A stretch of 64,000 bases of DNA from assembly GCA_913056235.1 (NCBI GenBank), contig CAJXMW010000001.1, positions 1,426,001 to 1,490,000 on the forward strand, given 5' to 3'. The notes below the pieces were generated by a model that made no database searches, was not told the DNA's origin, and worked only from the letters and a program-made list of their open reading frames with translations. Source of the DNA: an uncultured Fodinibius sp. (GTDB lineage Bacteria; Bacteroidota; Rhodothermia; Balneolales; Balneolaceae). The first letter of the stretch is position 1, and the number at the start of each line of letters is the position of its first letter. A program made the translations under genes and the position numbers. Below are positions 52,821 to 62,780 of the stretch, piece by piece.

Positions 52821-55760
52821 ATGAAAAAACGGTTACCAATACTTGTATCACTATTGCTCCTTCCGTTCTTCTTGTTTGCACAATCGGTCCGGTACCAAAT
52901 ATCGGGCAACATTGTGGATGCAGACAACGGGGAGCCTTTGGTTGGAGCAAATGTGAGTCTTCAAAATACGGTCGTTGGTACAGCTACCGGTGCCGACGGT
53001 AATTTTGAATTAACAGTCAGCTTAAGACCGGGTGATTATACGCTCGTTATCAGCTATATAGGATATCGAAGAACGCAACGCTCTCTTACGCTTGAAGATG
53101 AGCTCGACGTAGATCTGGGGACCATCCAGATGAAAGCAGATGTCATCGGCTCGGAGGAGGTCGTTATAACCGGAGCTTCGGCGCTTACGAGTAAGAAGCA
53201 ACTGGGTAATTCCATCTCCACGGTTAATGCCGAAGAGTTGCAGGCAACCGGAGCTACACAGATCGACCAGGCTTTAGCAGGTAAGATTTCAGGAGCTATA
53301 ATCACGCAAAACTCCGGCGATCCGGCCGGTGGTATCAGTGTGCGTCTGAGAGGGACAGGAACCTTCCTGGGGCAAGCAAGTCCACTTTATATTGTGGATG
53401 GCGTGATCGTCAATAACGATTCCCCGGAACTGATTGATGTCGGGGGGACGGCTACAAATCGCCTTGTTGACCTGAATCCGGAGGATATTGAACGTATCGA
53501 GGTCGTAAAGGGAGCTGCCGCTGCTGCCCTCTATGGTTCCAGAGCCAACAATGGTGTAGTGCAGATCTTTACGAAAAAGGGCACCTCTGGAGAACCTGAA
53601 ATTACGTACTCATCAAAGATTAATATCGACCATGTCCGAAAAACGTTGGATGTAAATATGGCGATGAACGATCAGGGAGAGTTCCTGGACAACAGCGGCA
53701 ACGTACTGGATGGGCGTCGCTACGACTTTCAGGATTTTATTTTCCGAACGGCCGTAGGCTCAGAGCAGTATCTTTCTATTGGCGGTGGATCCGGGGACAC
53801 GCGGTACTTTATGTCCGGCTCGTACAAAAGTAACGAAGGTATTGTAGAAGCCTCTGATTTCAAGCGTGGCACGGCGCGTTTGAATCTGGATCAGGTGCTT
53901 ACCAACTGGGCTAACGTATCCGTAAAACTGAATTATACCAACAGCCGCAGTAATGAGATCCCCAATGGTGGGTTGAACTCTTCTTACGGAGCGTTAACTG
54001 GTTTTATTTTTGGTCCGAACACCGTCGATCCCCGTCCGGATCCGGTGAGCGGAGAGTATCCCAATAATACCGCTTTGGCCAATCCGCTTGAAGTTATCAA
54101 CACCTACAAATTTGACCAAGAGGTTAATCGTGTGATTGGTAGTGCCTCTTTGACATTAACGCCCATTGCCGGATTGTCAATCGATCACACCCTGGGTATT
54201 GATACCTATAGCCAGGTGGCTACAGCCTTCATCCCCAACGGGACGTCTGCCCCGGGACTGGGCGCGGGTTTTGGCCGACGATCAGAACGGGAGTTTTTCC
54301 AGATGAATAATGACCTGAATATTCGATATCAGGATATGCTAACCGAAAAGTTAGAATCTACAACACTGGTGGGCGGGACCTTGCAGTATGAGAAAACTGC
54401 GACCATAGGACTACAAGCTACTGAGTTTACGCTTGGATCGCAGGTTGTTACAGGGGGTGCTAATTTTGCTCAGCCGGGTGAATTTCGGGCAGAGAACATT
54501 ATTTATGGTGTATTTGCTCAGCAAACCTTTGGATACAACAACAAATATTTCCTGACTGGAGCCGGCCGTTTCGATGCCTCTTCAGTATTTGGAGATGACG
54601 AACGCTGGCAGTTTTTTCCGAAAGTCAGTGGTTCGTGGTTGGTTTCTGAGGAAAATTTTTGGCAAAATTCAGGTCTCAACGATGCCATTTCGTCCTTAAA
54701 GTTTCGTGCTTCCCTCGGATCTTCCGGAGGACAAACGGCCATTGGGGCTTTTGACCGGTTCAACCTTTTTAATCCATTGTCAATAAATGGCCGCAGTGCT
54801 TTGCTGCCGTCCACCCAGCGGGGAGCATTGGGGGTAAAACCCGAACGTCAGACAGAATTAGAACTTGGCTTCGATGCCAGCTTCCTAAACGAACGGGTGG
54901 CACTGGAGTTTACCTGGTATGATCAGCAAACCGATGACTTGCTGCTATTCCGTAGTACCGCCCCAAGCACCGGATTCCAGTCGCAGCTGGGTAATTTCGG
55001 ATCGCTTGACAACACCGGTATCGAGATACTACTCAAAGCAGTACCGATTAATAATGATCGGTTGCAGTGGACCTCTACGGTGACCTTTGCTGCCAACGAA
55101 AATAAAATCAAGGGTATCGAAGGCGGTACTATCATCATTCCCGAATCATTCGGACAGGTAGCCGCCATCAATGGAGAGCCACTGGGCGTGTTCTACAGCG
55201 ATGCATTTGAGCGGGATTCCAATGGTGATATCGTTTATGACCAGAATGGACTACCGGTAGAGGCTGAGGGCGACTTCATTATCGGTGATCCGAACCCCGA
55301 TTGGACCGGCTCTTTTATTAACGAAGTGAGAGTGGGTCGCAGCTGGAATTTCCGAGCTCAGTTTGATGTCAGCTATGGCAATGATGTATTCAACTTCACG
55401 GAACGACTCGGATCTCTGGGTGCCTTTGGAACTATGAAAACCTACGAACGTGAGCTCGAGGGCGATCTGCCAGCCGGATATAATGCACGCGTTTTCGGCA
55501 TTTTTGAAAACTGGATTGAGGATGGATCGTTTGTAAAGCTTCGCGAGCTGTCAGCCTCCTATACCCTGTTTCCTGAAGCCTTTGGCCTGCAAAGCCTGAG
55601 ACTAAGTGTTGTCGGTCGGAATCTTTTCTCCATTGACGATTACAATGGATATGACCCAGAAACAAATGTGGCCGGCCAACGCACGGCGGTACGAGGTTTC
55701 GACTTTGTGCAGGTACCAATTCCCAGGAGCATCATTTTTGGTGTGACGGCAAACTTTTAA
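52821..55760 (+). CDS. SusC/RagA-type TonB-dependent outer-membrane transporter, cassette 1
   Basis: 979 residues: a signal peptide (LPILVSLLLLPFFLFA), a carboxypeptidase-D-regulatory-like domain (YQISGNIVDADNGEPLVGAN; about 24-110), the plug (LAGKISGAIITQNSGDPAGG, SPLYIVDGVIVNND, IERIEVVKGAAAAALYGSR) and a large beta-barrel ending in the aromatic VTANF, needed for outer-membrane insertion. SusC proteins import oligosaccharides or peptides with a SusD lid using TonB energy. SusD follows after 18 nt. It has a same-length paralogue at 58436. Confidence 0.95.
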   Translation: MKKRLPILVSLLLLPFFLFAQSVRYQISGNIVDADNGEPLVGANVSLQNTVVGTATGADGNFELTVSLRPGDYTLVISYIGYRRTQRSLTLEDELDVDLGTIQMKADVIGSEEVVITGASALTSKKQLGNSISTVNAEELQATGATQIDQALAGKISGAIITQNSGDPAGGISVRLRGTGTFLGQASPLYIVDGVIVNNDSPELIDVGGTATNRLVDLNPEDIERIEVVKGAAAAALYGSRANNGVVQIFTKKGTSGEPEITYSSKINIDHVRKTLDVNMAMNDQGEFLDNSGNVLDGRRYDFQDFIFRTAVGSEQYLSIGGGSGDTRYFMSGSYKSNEGIVEASDFKRGTARLNLDQVLTNWANVSVKLNYTNSRSNEIPNGGLNSSYGALTGFIFGPNTVDPRPDPVSGEYPNNTALANPLEVINTYKFDQEVNRVIGSASLTLTPIAGLSIDHTLGIDTYSQVATAFIPNGTSAPGLGAGFGRRSEREFFQMNNDLNIRYQDMLTEKLESTTLVGGTLQYEKTATIGLQATEFTLGSQVVTGGANFAQPGEFRAENIIYGVFAQQTFGYNNKYFLTGAGRFDASSVFGDDERWQFFPKVSGSWLVSEENFWQNSGLNDAISSLKFRASLGSSGGQTAIGAFDRFNLFNPLSINGRSALLPSTQRGALGVKPERQTELELGFDASFLNERVALEFTWYDQQTDDLLLFRSTAPSTGFQSQLGNFGSLDNTGIEILLKAVPINNDRLQWTSTVTFAANENKIKGIEGGTIIIPESFGQVAAINGEPLGVFYSDAFERDSNGDIVYDQNGLPVEAEGDFIIGDPNPDWTGSFINEVRVGRSWNFRAQFDVSYGNDVFNFTERLGSLGAFGTMKTYERELEGDLPAGYNARVFGIFENWIEDGSFVKLRELSASYTLFPEAFGLQSLRLSVVGRNLFSIDDYNGYDPETNVAGQRTAVRGFDFVQVPIPRSIIFGVTANF

Positions 55761-55778
55761 GAGAATGGAGATGATATT

Positions 55779-57110
55779 ATGAAATCAATACTACATAAAT
55801 TACGAACAAGTGTAATCGTGGCAGTTGTGTTGGTGCTGGCCGGGGGATGTAATCTCGATGTCAGTAATCCCAACTCTGCTACCGAAGATGATGTGCTGGG
55901 GTCTGCCGATGGCATTCGGGCCTTTGTGGTTGGCATGCAAGGGACTTATTCGGGTGATGCCTATCCTGCAGTAGCGTTGAATACGGGGATCACCACGCGT
56001 GAGCTGGCTATTAATACGACGTTTTCTAGTCTCATTGAGCTCGAGGCCGGGGGAACGGCACTGCCACCGGAAAATAGCCGTACCAATGCTATTTGGAATA
56101 ACTTCACCAGGGTCATCAGTATGTGTGATCAAATACTGGCCAGTGCACCTAACGTGATAACCGATGAAGCAGAGCTTAGCGGTATTGTCGCATTAACGCA
56201 TGTCTACAAGGCGATGTCGCTTGGCTATCTGATACAATCATTCCCGCAGGCACCGATCAATGCCGGTGATAACGCGGAGTTCTCGTCTCGTGAGGCCGTA
56301 TTGGCTGAGGCCATTAGTCTGCTTGATGATGCGTTAACGCTAATTACCAACACGCCGCCGTCGTCCAACTTTAACAATAATATTATGCTAGCCGGATTTG
56401 ACTTGGAGAATACCATCCATGCGATGCTAGCCCGCTACAATCTGCTGGCCGGCAACTACCAGGATGCCATTGATGCCTCCAATGAAGTGGATCCGACGGC
56501 GACATCGGTCTTTACGTTTGACGGTTCAGTTTCCCGTAATCCTATTTACGTAGGAGTGACCAGCGGTGATGAGGGGCAAGAGTATGCTCCCCGTGATGGT
56601 TTTGGTACTCCGCTCACGGAATCGGGCGACGAGCGTATCGACTTTTACCTGGTTTCAGCGAATCTAACGAGCACGCCTAATGGCTTTGATATTGATGATC
56701 TGGAGGGCTTTTTCTCCAATCCGAGCGAATCTATTCCCGTGTATCTACCGGGAGAGATGAACCTGATTCGAGCGGAGGCGTATGTGCAAACAGACCAGCC
56801 GGGACTGGCCGTCAACGAAATCGACGCCATTCGGACGAAGCAGGCATCGCAGGATCCGTTTGGTGTGGGGGCAAACTTACCGGCCTACAGCGGAGGTACG
56901 GATGATGCTTCGTTGCTTGAGGAAATCTACTACCAGCGAAGTGCCGAAATGTACCTTTCAGGCATGCGCTTTGAGGATGCACGTCGGCTGGGGCGACCGG
57001 TACCGCCGAACAATCCACCGCTGACGGCTGAACGAAATCGCGTGTACTATCCGTATCCTACCCAAGAGCGGCAGAATAACACAAATACCCCCGAGAATCC
57101 GCCAATTTAA
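55779..57110 (+). CDS. SusD/RagB-type substrate-binding lipoprotein, cassette 1
   Basis: 443 residues with a lipoprotein signal (VIVAVVLVLAGGC, then NLDVSNPNSATEDDV), followed by the helical TPR-like core of SusD: GTYSGDAYPAVALNTG, LSGIVALTHVYKAMSLGYLIQSFPQAPIN, AMLARYNLLAGNYQDAIDAS. The typical C-terminal YLPGEMNLIRAEAYV, LEEIYYQRSAEMYLSGMRFEDARRLGRP and VYYPYPTQER come last. It sits on the SusC barrel and catches the ligand. Its last 25 codons and the trailer are almost identical to those of the second SusD gene. Confidence 0.93.
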   Translation: MKSILHKLRTSVIVAVVLVLAGGCNLDVSNPNSATEDDVLGSADGIRAFVVGMQGTYSGDAYPAVALNTGITTRELAINTTFSSLIELEAGGTALPPENSRTNAIWNNFTRVISMCDQILASAPNVITDEAELSGIVALTHVYKAMSLGYLIQSFPQAPINAGDNAEFSSREAVLAEAISLLDDALTLITNTPPSSNFNNNIMLAGFDLENTIHAMLARYNLLAGNYQDAIDASNEVDPTATSVFTFDGSVSRNPIYVGVTSGDEGQEYAPRDGFGTPLTESGDERIDFYLVSANLTSTPNGFDIDDLEGFFSNPSESIPVYLPGEMNLIRAEAYVQTDQPGLAVNEIDAIRTKQASQDPFGVGANLPAYSGGTDDASLLEEIYYQRSAEMYLSGMRFEDARRLGRPVPPNNPPLTAERNRVYYPYPTQERQNNTNTPENPPI

Positions 57111-57159
57111 ATGTTGCAGCTATTCCAAATTCGATAACTTGGGATATCAGGTTGTTATG

Positions 57160-57192
57160 AAAGCCCGCAGATGAGAGTCTGCGGGCTTTTCT
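57160..57192 (+). terminator. Rho-independent terminator of cassette 1
   Basis: A perfect 12-bp stem pairs AAAGCCCGCAGA (57160-57171) with TCTGCGGGCTTT (57178-57189) around TGAGAG and is followed by TTCTT. Confidence 0.9.
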
Positions 57193-57251
57193 TGTAAGTA
57201 TATGTTGTTCTTATAGTTAGCCGTTTGGAAATATTAATTCTTTTTCATTTT

Positions 57252-58391
57252 ATGAAAAGGAAGTTTAAAAAATATTCATATATAAGGGCTGGCGGCTTGC
57301 TTCTTCTCGATTACAGGGTACGCAAATATTGGAGTCAGATTGTACTTTTGCTTCTATTTATCGTAGCAATTCCCTTTAGTGCCATAGCACAATATAAGTC
57401 AGAAAATTTATTCTATTATGTGGATACTGAAGAGTCGTTTAAAAGCTTCAAAAAGAATCTTGATCAAATTTCGATAGTAGCTCCACAGAGTTTCTCCATT
57501 AGTAAAGATGGTGTCGTTTGGGGCGAAGTGGACCAGCGGGTATTGTCGCTGGCCAAAGAAAACGGTGTCAAAGTTATTCCACTCATCGTTAATCCCGATT
57601 TTGATCAGCAGCTTTTTCACACCTTCTTGCAGGATACGGCCGCTCAGCAGCGGGCAATATCCATGATGGTGAAGCTGGCAAATGAGTATAATTTTGCCGG
57701 TTGGCAATTCGATTTTGAGAATATTCATATCAATGATCGGGAGCTTTTTACTAAGTTTTATCGTCAAACAGCCCAAGCCTTTCATGCCGAAGGATTAAGC
57801 CTCTCGGCAGCAGTGGTGCCTACCAATACCGATTTCGATTTAAAAACGGAGTACCACCGATTTTTGTACGAATTCTGGCGCGGGGCCTATGATTTAAAAG
57901 CCATGGCTAAGGCTGGTGATTTTTTATCCCTCATGACCTACTCACAGCACACCAGCCGCACGCCGCCGGGACCAGTTGCAGGCATTCCCTGGATGAAAGA
58001 AATGGTTGAATATCTATTAGACAAGGGAGTGAACGCGAACAAGATTTCGCTGGGCATTCCTTTCTACTCGAATTACTGGTATGCGGATTATTCCGAAGAT
58101 AAAGGAGGATTTATGAATGGCCAAGGAGCCTCGTTCCAGAAAGTTCAGGGAATGATATCGAGGTATGATGCTGAGGTCAAATGGCTCGAAAAGCAGAAAA
58201 CACGCTATGCTCTGTGGAATCATGACGGAGTATTTGAGTATGCCTATGTGGAGGATGCGCGCTCAATTAGGTATAAATTAGAGTTGTTAGACGAATATGA
58301 CTTAAGGGGGTTCTCAGTATGGCGCTTAGGTCAGGAAGATCCTGATGTATGGCCAGTGATAAGAAAACAGACGACCCCAGTACAACATTAA
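57252..58391 (+). CDS. GH18 (YaaH/SleL-like) glycoside hydrolase, cassette 2
   Basis: 379 residues, paralogue of the gene at 51657. An N-terminal Lys-rich head precedes a signal/anchor (YWSQIVLLLLFIVAIPFSAIA), then the GH18 barrel with FAGWQFDFENI (Asp154, catalytic Glu156), DFLSLMTYSQHTSRT and ISLGIPFYSNYWYADYSEDK. It carries the same Ala and Gln in place of the first two motif Asp residues, so both copies share the variant active site. The ATG at 57252 was taken; an earlier TTG adds nine residues. SusC 2 follows 44 nt later. Confidence 0.8.
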   Translation: MKRKFKKYSYIRAGGLLLLDYRVRKYWSQIVLLLLFIVAIPFSAIAQYKSENLFYYVDTEESFKSFKKNLDQISIVAPQSFSISKDGVVWGEVDQRVLSLAKENGVKVIPLIVNPDFDQQLFHTFLQDTAAQQRAISMMVKLANEYNFAGWQFDFENIHINDRELFTKFYRQTAQAFHAEGLSLSAAVVPTNTDFDLKTEYHRFLYEFWRGAYDLKAMAKAGDFLSLMTYSQHTSRTPPGPVAGIPWMKEMVEYLLDKGVNANKISLGIPFYSNYWYADYSEDKGGFMNGQGASFQKVQGMISRYDAEVKWLEKQKTRYALWNHDGVFEYAYVEDARSIRYKLELLDEYDLRGFSVWRLGQEDPDVWPVIRKQTTPVQH

Positions 58392-58435
58392 TCTTATCAC
58401 GCTAACAAAATCATAACTAACACAATGGAGGACAT

Positions 58436-61375
58436 ATGTATAAGCGGTTACTCATAGTTGCCTGTTTATTGATGGTCCCCTTTGCTGTTTTTGGGCAGAG
58501 TACCAGTTATACCATTTCTGGTGAGCTCGTCGATGCAAAAACAGGGGAACCATTGCCAGGTGCAAACATCAGTTTTCAAGACCTTGTAATAGGTACTGCT
58601 ACCGATGCCGATGGCAAGTTTGAATTGACGGCCGAGGTAAAGCCCGGTGAATATACCATGATTTTTACCTTTATAGGCTATAAGAGGGTTCGTCAGAAAG
58701 TTAGCCTTGGTAATAATTCGGATGTAGATATCGGAACGGTTAAACTAGCGCCGGATGTCATTAATTCCGAGGAGATTGTTGTAACAGGTGCTTCTGCACT
58801 AACGGAGAAAAAACAGATTGGGAATTCTATTTCCACAGTCAGTGCCGATGAGTTGCAAACAACGGGCATCTCTCAAATCGATGCCGGTCTTTCAGGGAAA
58901 ATTGCCGGAGCATTGGTTAAGCAAAACTCTGGAGATCCCGCTGGCGGAATCAGCGTGCGGCTGCGTGGAACCGGCACCCTGCTGGGTGGAGCAAGTCCAC
59001 TTTATATCGTAGATGGTGTGATCGTAAATAACGATTCGCCTGAGCTGATTGACGTGGGCGGTAATGCTACGAATCGTTTGGCAGATCTCAATCCCGAGGA
59101 TATCGAGCGAATTGAGGTTGTAAAAGGAGCTGCGGCCGCCGCATTGTATGGATCGCGTGCTAATAATGGTGTTGTGCAAATCTTCACCAAAGAGGGTACA
59201 CCCGGGAAGCCTTCGATTACCATTAAGTCTACGGTTAACGTTGATAATATTCGCAAGACGCTGGATGTGAATATGGCTCAAAATGAGCAGGGCCAGTATC
59301 TTGACAACAGTGGAAATGTAATGACCGATGGACGCCGGTATGACTTTCAGGATTATATCTTTCGTACTGCTACGGGTACCAACCAGTATCTGTCGATTTC
59401 AGGTGGATCCAATGAAACGCGTTACTACATATCAGGATCTCACAGAAATAATGAAGGTATTGTTAAAGGGGCGAATTATCAGCGTTCTACGGTCCGTTTA
59501 AATCTTGATCAAGGACTAACCAACTGGGCCAATCTCGCGACCAACTTAAGTTACACTCACAGCAACAGCCAGGAGATTCCCAATGGCGGTTTAAATGCTT
59601 CCTATGGAGCGCTTACCGGATTCATTTTTGGACCCAATACGGTAGATCCGCGACCGAATGCTCAGGGAGAGTATCCGAATAACACGGCACTGGCAAATCC
59701 GCTGGAAGTAATTAACAAGTACGACTTTAAAAACGAAATAAACCGTGTGATTGGTAGTGCCAAGCTCACACTGACACCTTTCAAAGGTTTTTCGGTTGAC
59801 CACACCTTGGGAGTAGACACGTATTCGCAGGTGGGAACAGCATTTATCCCGCCGGGAACATCTGCTCCGGGACTTTCCACAGGATTTGGACGACGTTCGG
59901 AACGTCAATTTATGCAGTTGAATAATGATCTGCGCATCCGCTATCAAACAGACCTGACGTCTTGGTTGAGTTCAACATCACTGTTGGGTGGTACGCTGCA
60001 GTACGAGAATATCGAAACAACCAGCCTTCAGTCTGAACAGTTTAGCCTGGGGTCGCGTGTGGTATCCGGTGGCGCCGATTATGACCAGCCGGGTGAATAT
60101 CGCAGCAAAACGGTGATTTACGGTGTGTTTGGGCAGCAGACGTTTGGCTACGACGATCGTATTTTTGTTACGGTTGCCGGTCGATTTGATGCTTCTTCGG
60201 TATTTGGACAAGGCGAACGCTGGCAGTTCTTTCCTAAGGTCAGCGGATCCTATTTGATCTCAGAAGAGGATTTCTGGGATAATGCCGGATTATCTGATTT
60301 GGTTTCCAGCTTCAAGCTACGTGCTTCGCTGGGAATTTCAGGTGGACAGACAGCGATCGGACCCTATGATCGGTTCAATCTGTTTAACCCTACCTCTATT
60401 AACGGTCGTAGTGCTATGCTGCCGTCGTCGCAGCGCGGTGCTCTAAACGTAAAGCCGGAGCGTCAGCGGGAGCTGGAGCTCGGGATAGATGCGAACTTCT
60501 TTTCCGATCGTTTGACCGTTGAGTTTACTTGGTATAAGCAGCGCACGGAAGACTTGTTGCTGTTCCGTACCACGGCGCCCTCCACCGGCTACGGTTCTAA
60601 GCTGGGGAACTTCGGAGAACTCGACAACGAAGGTATTGAGTTCTTGGTCAAAGGAGCGCCCATCAATAAGCAAGACTTTAAATGGACGTCATCAGTAACC
60701 TTCTCGGCAAATAATAACGAAGTCCGTGGAGTTGATGGTGGAACGCTTATTTTGCCTGAATCCTTTGGTCAGGTGGCTGCTATCAACGGTGAGCCGCTGG
60801 GGGTCTTTTACAGTGATGCCTTTGAGCGTGACAGCAACGGCAATATTGTGAAGGATAGTCAGGGACTGCCGGTCGAAGCGGAAGGCGATCATATCATTGG
60901 TAACCCGCAACCTGACTGGATCGCTTCCTGGATTAACGATATCAATATTGGATCAAGTTGGAACATTCACACCCAGTTTGATGCATCCTATGGCAACGAC
61001 GTCTTTAACTTTACGCGACGTCTTGGCGCCTTGGGTGCTTTCGGTACTATGGAGATTTATGAACGTGAACTTGAAGGCGATCTTCCATCTGGTTATAACA
61101 GCCGGGTATTTGGCATTTTTGAGAAATGGGTGGAAGACGGATCGTACTTGAAGCTTCGCGAGCTGTCGGTCTCCTACACTCGCGACATGCAGGTACTAGG
61201 GATGAAAAGTCTAAAGCTGAGCGTGACAGGACGTAACTTGTTCTCAATCGACAGCTATACCGGATATGATCCCGAAACCAATGTGGCTGGCCAACGAACC
61301 GCAGTACGAGGATTTGACTTTGTTCAGGTTCCGATTCCAAGAAGTTTCGTCTTTGGAGTTACTGCGAAATTTTAA
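58436..61375 (+). CDS. SusC/RagA-type TonB-dependent outer-membrane transporter, cassette 2
   Basis: 979 residues, the same length as the copy at 52821 and very similar throughout by eye: signal peptide (LLIVACLLMVPFAVFG), YTISGELVDAKTGEPLPGAN domain, plug (LSGKIAGALVKQNSGDPAGG, IERIEVVKGAAAAALYGSR), and a barrel ending in GVTAKF. GGAGGAC-like ribosome site (GGAGGACAT) before the ATG. Differences cluster in parts of the barrel (for example DPRPDPVSG versus DPRPNAQG, with an added residue elsewhere), so the two may have different ligand ranges. SusD follows 21 nt later. Confidence 0.95.
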   Translation: MYKRLLIVACLLMVPFAVFGQSTSYTISGELVDAKTGEPLPGANISFQDLVIGTATDADGKFELTAEVKPGEYTMIFTFIGYKRVRQKVSLGNNSDVDIGTVKLAPDVINSEEIVVTGASALTEKKQIGNSISTVSADELQTTGISQIDAGLSGKIAGALVKQNSGDPAGGISVRLRGTGTLLGGASPLYIVDGVIVNNDSPELIDVGGNATNRLADLNPEDIERIEVVKGAAAAALYGSRANNGVVQIFTKEGTPGKPSITIKSTVNVDNIRKTLDVNMAQNEQGQYLDNSGNVMTDGRRYDFQDYIFRTATGTNQYLSISGGSNETRYYISGSHRNNEGIVKGANYQRSTVRLNLDQGLTNWANLATNLSYTHSNSQEIPNGGLNASYGALTGFIFGPNTVDPRPNAQGEYPNNTALANPLEVINKYDFKNEINRVIGSAKLTLTPFKGFSVDHTLGVDTYSQVGTAFIPPGTSAPGLSTGFGRRSERQFMQLNNDLRIRYQTDLTSWLSSTSLLGGTLQYENIETTSLQSEQFSLGSRVVSGGADYDQPGEYRSKTVIYGVFGQQTFGYDDRIFVTVAGRFDASSVFGQGERWQFFPKVSGSYLISEEDFWDNAGLSDLVSSFKLRASLGISGGQTAIGPYDRFNLFNPTSINGRSAMLPSSQRGALNVKPERQRELELGIDANFFSDRLTVEFTWYKQRTEDLLLFRTTAPSTGYGSKLGNFGELDNEGIEFLVKGAPINKQDFKWTSSVTFSANNNEVRGVDGGTLILPESFGQVAAINGEPLGVFYSDAFERDSNGNIVKDSQGLPVEAEGDHIIGNPQPDWIASWINDINIGSSWNIHTQFDASYGNDVFNFTRRLGALGAFGTMEIYERELEGDLPSGYNSRVFGIFEKWVEDGSYLKLRELSVSYTRDMQVLGMKSLKLSVTGRNLFSIDSYTGYDPETNVAGQRTAVRGFDFVQVPIPRSFVFGVTAKF

Positions 61376-61396
61376 TTGACGGAAATCAGTAAAGCC

Positions 61397-62731
61397 ATGA
61401 ATATTTTTAAACAGAAATTCATTGCAACACAGTGTTTGCTTATCACAATAATTTTAACTTTATCTGCATGTAGTCTTGATGTATCCAATCCGAATTCGGC
61501 TACGCAGGAAGATGTTCTTAACTCTGCTGAGGGTATTGAGTCATATGCTATTGGCATGCAAGGTTACTTTGCCGAAAATGCATATCCTGATGTAGTGCTC
61601 AATACTGGTGTTACGACCCGGGAGCTGGCCATTAATACAACCTACTCAAGTTTGGTAGAACTTGAGGATGGTGGAACGGCGCTGCCCCCTGGCAATAGTC
61701 GCATCAACAGTATCTGGGATGGTATGTTTCGAGTTATCAATATGACCGGCCAGATTATCGATAATGCGCCCAATGTTATTACCGATGAAGCTGAGCTGAG
61801 CGGTATTATGGCCATGTCGGAGCTTTACCGGGCGATGGCACTGGGCTATTTAGTGCAGTGTTTTGAGCAGGCTCCTATCGAAGCGGGACAGAATGTCGAG
61901 TTCCAATCACGCGGCGATGTACTTGCAGAGGCTCTGCGTTTACTAAATAGTGCTCGGCAGCGTATTAATCAGACACCGCCCTCAAGCAGTTTTAACAATA
62001 ATATCCTGCTTTCGGGTATTGATCTGCCGAATACGATAAATGCTATGAGAGCCCGATACAACCTGATGGCCGGCAACTATCAAGATGCCATTGACGCATC
62101 GAACCAAGTGGACATGTCAGCAACATCGGTGTTCAGTTACGATGGATCCACGATGCGGAATCCCATTTTTGACGGCGTGGCCCAAGGCGACGAAGGTCAA
62201 GAGTATGCGCCCCGCGACAATTTTGGGACACCCCTTACGGAATCGGGTGATCAGCGGCTGGATTTCTATTTGAGCTCGTCCAGCGAACAAAGCACGCCCA
62301 ACGGTCTCACTATTGATGACTTGGTCGGTTTCTTTAATACGGCCAGCAAGTCGATACCTGTATACTTGCCGGGAGAGATGAATCTCATCCGCGCTGAAGC
62401 CCACGTCCACCTTGATGAACCGGGCATGGCGGTAAATGAGATTGATAATATCCGGACTAAGAAGCCCTCGGAAGATCCGTTTGGAGTAGGAGCCGATTTG
62501 CCTGCTTACAGCGGTGGAACAAGTGATGCGGAATTGTTTGAGGAGATTTATCAGCAGCGGAGTGCCGAGCTTTATTTGACCGGTATGCGGTTCGAGGACA
62601 TGCGTCGATTGAATCGACCGGTACCGTCTGATGACCCTCCCTTTTCAGCAACCCGCAATCGCGTGTACTATCCGTATCCTACCCAAGAGCGGCAGAATAA
62701 CACGAATACCCCCGAGAATCCGCCGATTTAA
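61397..62731 (+). CDS. SusD/RagB-type substrate-binding lipoprotein, cassette 2
   Basis: 444 residues with a lipoprotein signal (LLITIILTLSAC, then SLDVSNPNSATQEDV), paralogue of the gene at 55779: GYFAENAYPDVVLNTGVTTR, LSGIMAMSELYRAMALGYLVQCFEQAPIE, RYNLMAGNYQDAIDASNQ, SIPVYLPGEMNLIRAEAHV, EEIYQQRSAELYLTGMRFED and the shared VYYPYPTQER end. The start was placed at the ATG 21 nt after the SusC stop; a TTG at the stop would add seven residues before the signal. It binds the substrate delivered to SusC 2. Confidence 0.93.
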   Translation: MNIFKQKFIATQCLLITIILTLSACSLDVSNPNSATQEDVLNSAEGIESYAIGMQGYFAENAYPDVVLNTGVTTRELAINTTYSSLVELEDGGTALPPGNSRINSIWDGMFRVINMTGQIIDNAPNVITDEAELSGIMAMSELYRAMALGYLVQCFEQAPIEAGQNVEFQSRGDVLAEALRLLNSARQRINQTPPSSSFNNNILLSGIDLPNTINAMRARYNLMAGNYQDAIDASNQVDMSATSVFSYDGSTMRNPIFDGVAQGDEGQEYAPRDNFGTPLTESGDQRLDFYLSSSSEQSTPNGLTIDDLVGFFNTASKSIPVYLPGEMNLIRAEAHVHLDEPGMAVNEIDNIRTKKPSEDPFGVGADLPAYSGGTSDAELFEEIYQQRSAELYLTGMRFEDMRRLNRPVPSDDPPFSATRNRVYYPYPTQERQNNTNTPENPPI

Positions 62732-62780
62732 ATGTTGCAGGTATTCCAAATTCGATAACTTGGGATATTAGGTTGTTATG

